From Cylicocyclus nassatus (lineage: Eukaryota; Nematoda; Chromadorea; Rhabditida; Strongylidae): a stretch of 64,000 nucleotides of DNA. The notes beneath the pieces were generated by a model, which was not told the DNA's origin, ran no database searches, and saw only the letters and a list, made by a program, of their open reading frames with translations. Position numbers and translations under genes: made by a program. Where the stretch lies: positions 67,946,371-68,010,370 of the forward strand of contig CATQJL010000223.1 of the NCBI GenBank assembly GCA_958299035.1. The letters run 5' to 3'. Positions within the stretch are counted from its first letter, which is position 1. Each line of letters starts with the position of its first letter. Below, one piece after another: positions 57,584-64,000 of the stretch.

Positions 57584-58554
57584 CTAAGGTATTCTGGTCA
57601 TGGATGCGTCTTCGAGGGGATTTTCGTGCGATTTGAGAGCTCTAGATATATAGGAATTTCGGATGCGAAACTCATAATAGCAGTAGTTAACCTTTCGATA
57701 GCATCCCATCTAGATACGGGCTTCTTGTAGTAATGCGCTGCCATTTCGTCACGAAGATCGCGTTCTACAAAACCAAAGAGTAGTATCGTCATACAAAAAT
57801 TATGCGTACCTTGTGAAGCTCTCTGCTCCAGTACGTTTACTTGTTCAGCCATAACGGCTTTGGTTTCTTGCTGACTACGGTCGGATAGGCTCCGATCGCT
57901 TGGTTAAACTGCGAATGAAAAGTTCTATATACTACACATAGCTGATATGGCAGTAGCAGTAAGTGCGCAAAACCTCACCTCTCGATAGTGTCTCGTCGAA
58001 ACGGCACACTTTTGTGACAGTGTGCTAACACATGGGAAGCATAATTTACCATTAGAGAGCGCGCTGTTGAATTGCATTCAGCACAATGACCCGGGGGACA
58101 GGGGTCTGTCGGGGACTTATCATCCACAACCTGAGCCTGTCGAGAGTGAAATGCCAAAATGACCAACCTTGACATATAGAATGTAGATTATGCTTGCAAA
58201 TGTACAAGCGTCTTTGATTCTAAGTTATGCACATATCGAACGACAGCTGCTAATGAAAACAAGTTGCAGCAATCAGAAAAAGATCGGATAATGCGAGATA
58301 GGAGACTCATGTCAATTTCAACGAATAAAGAAAATAAAAGGAATTAGAGAGAAGTACGTAAACTGCACACCTGGCGCTGCTCGTGTTCCATAGCGAACTG
58401 TGTTTGTATTTCGTCAGGACAATCTATATTCTCTTCAGACCCCTGTAACAAAAAACGACAGTTATCGAAGACAAAATAGTACCAAAAAAACTACCTTCTT
58501 CACTGTCAGTTCGCACTCTTTCGACGAGATAGGCATTCGACCACTTTTAAACAT
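57584..58554 (-). CDS. Convergent MULE-borne gene of unknown function, six exons
   Basis: Reading on the minus strand from ATG 58554: exons 58495-58554, 58371-58442, 57979-58136, 57810-57898, 57692-57764 and 57584-57641, stop TAG 57586-57584. The sum is 170 codons with consistent phases. Introns have GT-AG ends and the last two are 45 and 50 nt. The acceptor at 57898 (CCAAG) is unusual; the better TTCGCAG ten bases earlier breaks the frame. The third exon is Cys/His-rich (DPCPPGHCAECNS, SHVLAHCHK), perhaps zinc-binding. The last three exons are an inverted duplicate of transposase exons 4-6. Position and direction recall the second convergent gene of MuDR elements, but no homology to mudrB is claimed. 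Confidence 0.5.
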
Positions 58555-59859
58555 TATATAGCCTCCCCTTTTGCTTTCATCCTAGACATATATTAGATCT
58601 TGTCAATGCCCGCCCAGGTAAAATAAAACTATTTACATTTTCTACAACATTTAGAGAAACAGCAGTTGTCAGGGCAATCGTATGTTTCGCCAATTTCAAC
58701 GTCTCCATTTTTAAGGAGTGATATGTTGTCTTGCGGAGAAATCGGATGTGCAAGACGAGGACAATCAATAAGACAAGCTTGTAATAGGATTGAATTGACC
58801 TAGAATAAACCCAAACAGACGGAAGCTGAAGTAAATATTATTTAGAAATTCGCACATTATGGGCCAACATTTGAATGTGCCCTTGACTGTGTGTAGGGAA
58901 CTTCACAAGGACCACATAAGATTACGAAACATCCATCCTAACTGAAGAAATTTCATTCGAATGCCTCGGGCAGAGTTCACGCGATTTGATCGTCGCGAAT
59001 CGCTACAGAACAAGTGTTATGAGTTCACTGCATGCCGATCTTCTTGTATTTTGGTTGTGATAGTCGGTCACGATTAGTCGAGTGTGAAAACTATCACAAC
59101 CGAAATGCAAGAATATCAGCATGCAATGATATTGTTGAGTTGTCGTGTCGCGATCAATCGCGACAATCAAATCGCGTAAACGCTGCCCGGGGCCGAAGAC
59201 TGCCGTAAACGGCTTCAAAAGTGAAAGTTCCTCGGAATCAAAAGAAAGGGATTTCATATGATAATCCAGCGAAACGTGCACTATGAATAGACAAACCTTT
59301 CGTTAGAGTAAGACTCTGCAGACTTTCAAGCACTTCTACTCAGAAATTTGCACTGTTTTGGAAAAACAAGGAAAGTTACCTTAGCTCTTCCGATCCCATA
59401 CTCAAATCGTCGCTTATTTAACGCCATCGGTGATGTATGATTTGAAACCAACAAACCGGCTTAGTTCAAAGGATTGACATCTCTAAAACGTAAATGTAGT
59501 TTTGAAAACCAGCAAATATAGAGAGGAAAAAAAGCGAAGATACGTGGCCATAAAAGCCACCGATTTCATAATTTCACCGCAACAAGAACCATCACAAAGA
59601 CTTCTATTCTTTCTTACAACAACACAGTACAACAATAATAACGTATCAAGGCCTTTCTGTGGCATAGAAAAAGAAACAGAATCTCACATGGTCAAATTCA
59701 TCGATCGCATTGAGAACTAAACCAACGTAGAGCTTATCCACAACTCAGCCTAATCACAAATACTTTGCAGGAAGATTCAATTCACGAGCATATATTTGTA
59801 AAACAGAGAAAATTCCGTTGAATTTTCGCCGAAGAACATCGAAAACAGCGAGACTATCT
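58555..59859. other. Right part of the MULE region, unassigned
   Basis: Minus-strand open frames at 58577-58768 and 59003-59281 could be upstream exons of the convergent gene or noise; no splice chain was secured. A ~42-bp imperfect hairpin lies at 59028-59130. Confidence 0.35.
59028..59130. repeat. Inverted repeat, ~42-bp arms
   Basis: GCATGCCGATCTTCTTGTATTT at 59032 onward is mirrored by AAATGCAAGAATATCAGCATGC ending at 59126, sharing a GGTTGTGATAGT/ACTATCACAACC core. The spacer is about 16 bp. Confidence 0.7.
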
Positions 59860-59985
59860 TCAACATGCAGCCGTTGTCCTACATTGCACGCGTTGGCTAC
59901 CTTCCAAACGCTAAACTGCAAGCACGAAGAGGCGTGGCCTCAATTACATCGTGTTTGGCACGTTTTGTCGCCCAACGCTTGCCCT
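59860..59985. repeat. Right inverted end of the MULE region
   Basis: Mirror of 52886-52985 (see there). It includes GGCGTGGCCTCAATTACATC and GTTTTGTCGCCCAACGC. Confidence 0.6.
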
Positions 59986-61279
59986 CCGTTCTCTGTTACC
60001 CATCTACACACCAAGTTTGGCGTCATTTCATTTTTTCTTGGCTGTAAACAAGGTTTTGTTTGTATCGAAGCAGGTTTTTGAATTCGCGCGTTAATCGGCG
60101 AACCTGTTCAGACAGGGAATTTTTGATTTTTTTCAGGAATGGGGTCGATAAGGCAAGAATGACAATCTGCGTCTTTTATATAAGATAAAAGGTGACAAAA
60201 GAGGGAGAAGGTGGTTGTGGGGGGGGGGGGGGGAGGGGAGGGAAGGGGGAGGGATCTGCTTAGACAATATCTCCTTTCTTTTTACCCCAAAACTATCCAG
60301 CTTGCCCCGCATGCCACCTGTGCCTAGCTCTGAATTAGCTGCCACTCTGTTCAGTGTCTCTGACCTGCGGCACAGGCTAACATGTAAGTAACATGCAAAA
60401 CGCGTTAGTGTCCACGTGTTAACATTTGAGGTCAACATGTTGTTGTCAACAAATGTTAGTTTTACTTGCCGCAGACAAAGACGTAGAGCAGGGAAACAAC
60501 AACAGTATTCATTGAAATCTTCTGCAACCATAAGAAAGTTATCGCTATAACGTTGAGAATTCTACACGTCTCACAAAATTTTATTAACTCTGATTGGTCT
60601 GATTGAACTTAACATCTCCTCTGTCCACTATAAAATTCAAATCGCGGCTAAGCGTAAGCCAAAGGATAAGCTTTTCTTTAAAAAAAACGTCAAAAGCATG
60701 AAGCGATTTTTGTGAAAGTGCATTCTATTAACTGTGTAATAAGCTCCGTCGCATTTTGATTTGTTTTTCAAATTTTTTCTGATTGATTAATTATGCATTT
60801 GAAAGCTCAACGAAAGTACCAAGAAATTTCGCTTAAGTCTTAAACCAGGTAAAGCTTGGAGCCAAAATCGAAAAACCCTTTTATCACCTGAAGGGTTTTT
60901 GCGAAAAGAAAAATCCTATGGACCTCTTACATGGTGGCCGTACAAAAACCACACAGCAGTACTCAAGAAGTCTTCATAATTTTTGCGCGTATAGACAGCG
61001 GGAGAAAAAAGATAGTTCAAAAGTGAAAAACTCCGCCCCCACCCTCTTCCGCATTTGTGATTGTATACTACAAGCCCTTAGAAGTATAAGCTCGAATATT
61101 TATCCCTTTGAATGCGCCTTGGTAATTGAGGAATATCAACAACATAAAAAAGCATGGTGAAAACGAAAGGTTGTAATTTCAAGCGTGAATCTCAGCTCTC
61201 TCTCTCTCAATAAATCACATTGGAAATACAGCAGCTGAAAAGACGAGGAATGTGCATTGGATAAATTTTATTTGTTTAT
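59986..61279. other. Unrecognised stretch, 1.3 kb
   Basis: No gene was recognised. It contains a 15-nt G run (60219-60233) inside a ~50-bp purine-rich tract. Confidence 0.4.
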
Positions 61280-61700
61280 AATTTTAGCGCATTGCCTATG
61301 GATCAAAAAACTGACAAATCTTCTAGCACCGTCCTAATTCAATACTGCTCATAATTTTTCGAAAATGTTGGCGCACTTCGACGCACCCTGCTAGAATACT
61401 ACGGTGCGCCGGAAACTGCGTCGCTATATCTCGCTTCAGAATGGTTAAATTCTGAATCCAACGACACCATTTGACTAAGCTCGGAGAGGAGCATCTTCAG
61501 ATCTATAAGAGTGCAGCAGTCTACTGGGCTACGGAGTTATACGGTAGGCAGTCATTTATTTTGTGACTTTTGCTTCGATGGGTTACTCAGTGTGCTGATA
61601 ACAATTTTTACATTGATTTGTTATCATTGCATATACTAAGAGTAGGTAAATAATCGCTTTGGTCGCATTTGTTCTGACTGCTCAGGATATTTATCTGATG
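61280..61700 (+). repeat. Dispersed repeat block A (partner of 44070-44500)
   Basis: The reverse complement of 44070-44500. Together with block B downstream it forms the partner locus, but with A in the opposite orientation relative to B. Confidence 0.75.
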
Positions 61701-62179
61701 ATATAATTGCGATAATTGAATTCATTTTCTGCCCAAGCACAATGCGCAGGGATTATACAGTGTAAGAATTGTGCTCGAAACGTTGCTTATGGTTGCTCTT
61801 ACGTGCTTGTCCTAACCAAAGAAGCATCTCAAGTCGCAATGGCGATCTGGGATGAAAGAGGTATCATTAAATGCCCTTTGATGAGCTGAATTCTAAGTTT
61901 GCCTTCTAAATTTGCTGAACGCTCTCCAATAAAAGTTATGCGCATTTGAATGGCCAAATTCCGCAAACAGTAAACACCATACGATCAAGAGTTTGTGGTA
62001 CAAAGATATTTTCTGTTCCTAATAAAGCTTTTTTTCTAATAGAATGTACACCCAACACCACACCGATTATGCACTTTAAAACTCATCGAAACGCAATGTG
62101 TACATAGACATTAAAGGAAAAGAATAGTATACAAGAGAAGAAGAACAGCCAGGAATTACTCTAAAGACACTTTGTTAGT

Positions 62180-62690
62180 AGTTTCAGCAAGCACGATGGG
62201 GTGCTTTGTAAAATTTTGTTTCCGAGAATGATGCGTAGCGCAAATTACGAATGTCGTAATTACTTTTGCGGTAACATCTGGCAAAGTTACTTTGAGTTCA
62301 TGTTAGGTGAGGTAAAGTGACATAAGCAACTGAATGTTGGCACACTGAAGTTTGTTTTGGGGCTTTCTACCGCATGTCATGCAGCAGGATCACGGCAGGT
62401 ATACGACATGCCGGTCAGTTATTTTGCGTGGTGACGACGTACATGCTAATTTCAAACAGTGGTGTCAGCACAGTGGTTACGGTATGTTTAGGTATTTGGA
62501 TAACCGTCACACAGTTTACTCAAGGTTGGGCCAGTGCGGTGTTTTGATGCTCAGATTGCAGAAATGTGATTCAATGCAATAACAGAATTTCAAAGTTGTT
62601 GTTGGGGAAAATGCTCAAATTAGGGGTAAGCTGAGCTTTGTAATGCGGCACTCCTTGAGCCTAGATCAGTATATGAGTGAACAAGTGATC
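62180..62690 (+). repeat. Dispersed repeat block B (partner of 44740-45245)
   Basis: Same orientation as 44740-45245 (see there). Confidence 0.75.
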
Positions 62691-64000
62691 AGTGTGTAAG
62701 TGACAAAGTTACTGAATATACACCCATTAGCATTCTACCGACCCCTTGTAAAATAACGGAAAAAATTATTGCCAAATATATCTTGAATTGGTGTGCCTTA
62801 AAGGCAACTACCTTTCCGAGGAGCAGCATGGGTTCATCCCTGGCTCTTCTACAACAATGCAGTGAATAAAATGCTGTCAAGAATGGGTCGACGCCCTGAG
62901 TAATGGCAAGTCAGTTGAAGTAGTATACTTTGACCTCTCCAAAACATTCGATTTTGTGAATCACCGGATGCTCCTTGCCAAACTTGGGAGTATTGGAATT
63001 AGAAATAATCTTTTGGCTTGGTTTGATTCATACCTCACTGACCGGAGTTTTATCGTCCTCTTCCAAGGCCAAAGCTCACTAGAAAGATTTTCCCCTGTGC
63101 CCCAAGGAAGCGCCCTCTCTGCACTGTTGTTTGGCATTTACACCAGAGAGCTTTCGAGTTTGCTGTAAACTGATATTCGGATCAGTGTAGCAGCTTGCGC
63201 GGATGATGCTAAAATGGTGCGAGGAGTGGGGATTAAAAGTCTAAACCTAAACAAGAGTTAAACTATAAGATTCGGAGAAACTTCTTTTAAATTTGACTAT
63301 GGAGTGTACTTGAAGTCGCAGAGTGTTGTTCGGGCTTGGGTGTTATCTTTGAATTTCCTTTCACAATCTCTTCCCAAATTGATAGCGTGGTCACTAACGC
63401 TTCACGAGTTACGTACTCCTTGCTTAGGAATATACATACGTCAGTTAAAACTATCTGGATGAGGCTATATGAGGTCTATGTCCTCCCCATTGTAGAGTAT
63501 TGCAGTTCGGTGTGGAACCCCAGCTTAAAAAAACATATTGTCAAATAAGAAAAAGTCCAACGAACATTCACCAGAATTTTGTATTATCGACTATTCCCAA
63601 GCAAGAAGTATCCAGAGGCGCTTCCTGACTACAAGACTAGATTAGCTATTTTTGGTTTGAAGAGTTTATACTACATACGAATTTTAGCTGATACTCTGTT
63701 GGCTCATAAAATTTTTCGAAAAGAGGTGCGTTTGAATTTCTCTAATTTTGGTCTTTCCGTCCCTCTCAAACCCGAAGAGCTATGGTGAATATCTGTATTC
63801 TTAGACCAAAGGATGGCGTAAACAATTGCTACGGTATTCCTTTGCTGGTCGTGCTTGTCGTCTGCTGAATTGCCTGTCCGCCGGGATTTTATGTTAGAAC
63901 GACTCAACTAAACTCAAGCATCTTATGTTCAAAATGACCTTCTGCGCATGTTGAATTTAGAGGATATTTCGTGATTGCTGTAGTACGAGAGATAGTCAAG
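62690..64000 (+). pseudogene. CR1/Jockey-like LINE reverse transcriptase, decayed, 5' truncated
   Basis: Across several frames the order is LSEEQHGFIPGSST (near 62812), then VVYFDLSKTFDFVNHRMLLAKL (62925-62985; motif A), SYLTDRSF and PVPQGSALSALLFGIYTREL (63094-63160; motif B). CADDAKM (63195; the catalytic ADD of motif C) and ALGVIF (63334) follow. The thumb/connection region ends with YVLPIVEYCSSVWNPSLKK (63477-63533) and QRTFTRILYYRLF (63560-63600). Stops near 62866, 63168 and 63547 and frame changes break it. The 5' half with the endonuclease is absent, as usual for truncated LINEs. It continues to or beyond the window edge. Confidence 0.8.

Noticed and set aside
1..64000. CRISPR arrays, bacterial operons, rRNA
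   Set aside because: No regularly spaced identical repeats, Shine-Dalgarno-led gene strings or rRNA signatures were seen; the intron and transposon content is eukaryotic.

Overview
This looks like a piece of a nematode chromosome. It is AT-rich, has no long bacterial-type coding, carries many 45-55 nt GT-AG introns, long homopolymeric G/C tracts, a tRNA-derived SINE-like unit, and Tc1/mariner, Mutator-like (MULE), hAT, CR1-like LINE and Penelope-like elements. The MULE and SINE-like sequences remind me of strongylid (hookworm-type) nematodes, but that placement is from memory and untested. Most of the window is repeat-derived or unrecognised; host genes are few and small.

Layout. 0-28.6 kb: foldback elements (2.24-3.74 kb; 11.8-12.5 kb), MITEs with TA target duplications (0.65-1.32, 6.15-7.11, 7.22-7.69, 24.9-25.6 kb), a dead mariner with both ends (17.2-18.46 kb), a dead Tc1-like copy (26.2-27.5 kb) and long unrecognised stretches. 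28.6-33.64 kb: a young Penelope-like retroelement with an N-terminal GIY-YIG endonuclease, a reverse transcriptase, 844-bp direct repeats differing at three positions, and an 8-bp target duplication. Just upstream of its second repeat all hammerhead ribozyme parts are present in an unusual order, as two hairpins whose 20-nt loops can pair.

33.9-41.6 kb: a duplicated ~1.7 kb unit. Each copy has a TATA box, a non-coding first exon and a small secreted cysteine-rich peptide gene built from CX3C pairs. Copy 1 has a 1,370-bp hAT element in its first intron; copy 2 has lost one splice acceptor. Further exons of the same family lie at 37.2-37.6, 46.3 and 52.2 kb. 48.3-49.5 kb: a degenerate ~40-bp minisatellite.

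52.9-60.0 kb: a probable Mutator-like element. Inverted ends flank a plus-strand transposase gene (intact from 55.64 to 57.25 kb across nine exons) that converges on a six-exon minus-strand gene. The last three exons of the second gene are an inverted duplicate of transposase exons. 61.3-64.0 kb: a repeat pair partner of 44.1-45.2 kb with one block inverted, then a decayed CR1/Jockey-like LINE running to the window end.

No rRNA, canonical tRNA, CRISPR array or bacterial operon was seen. Splice sites, promoters and families were read by eye; no database search was run.
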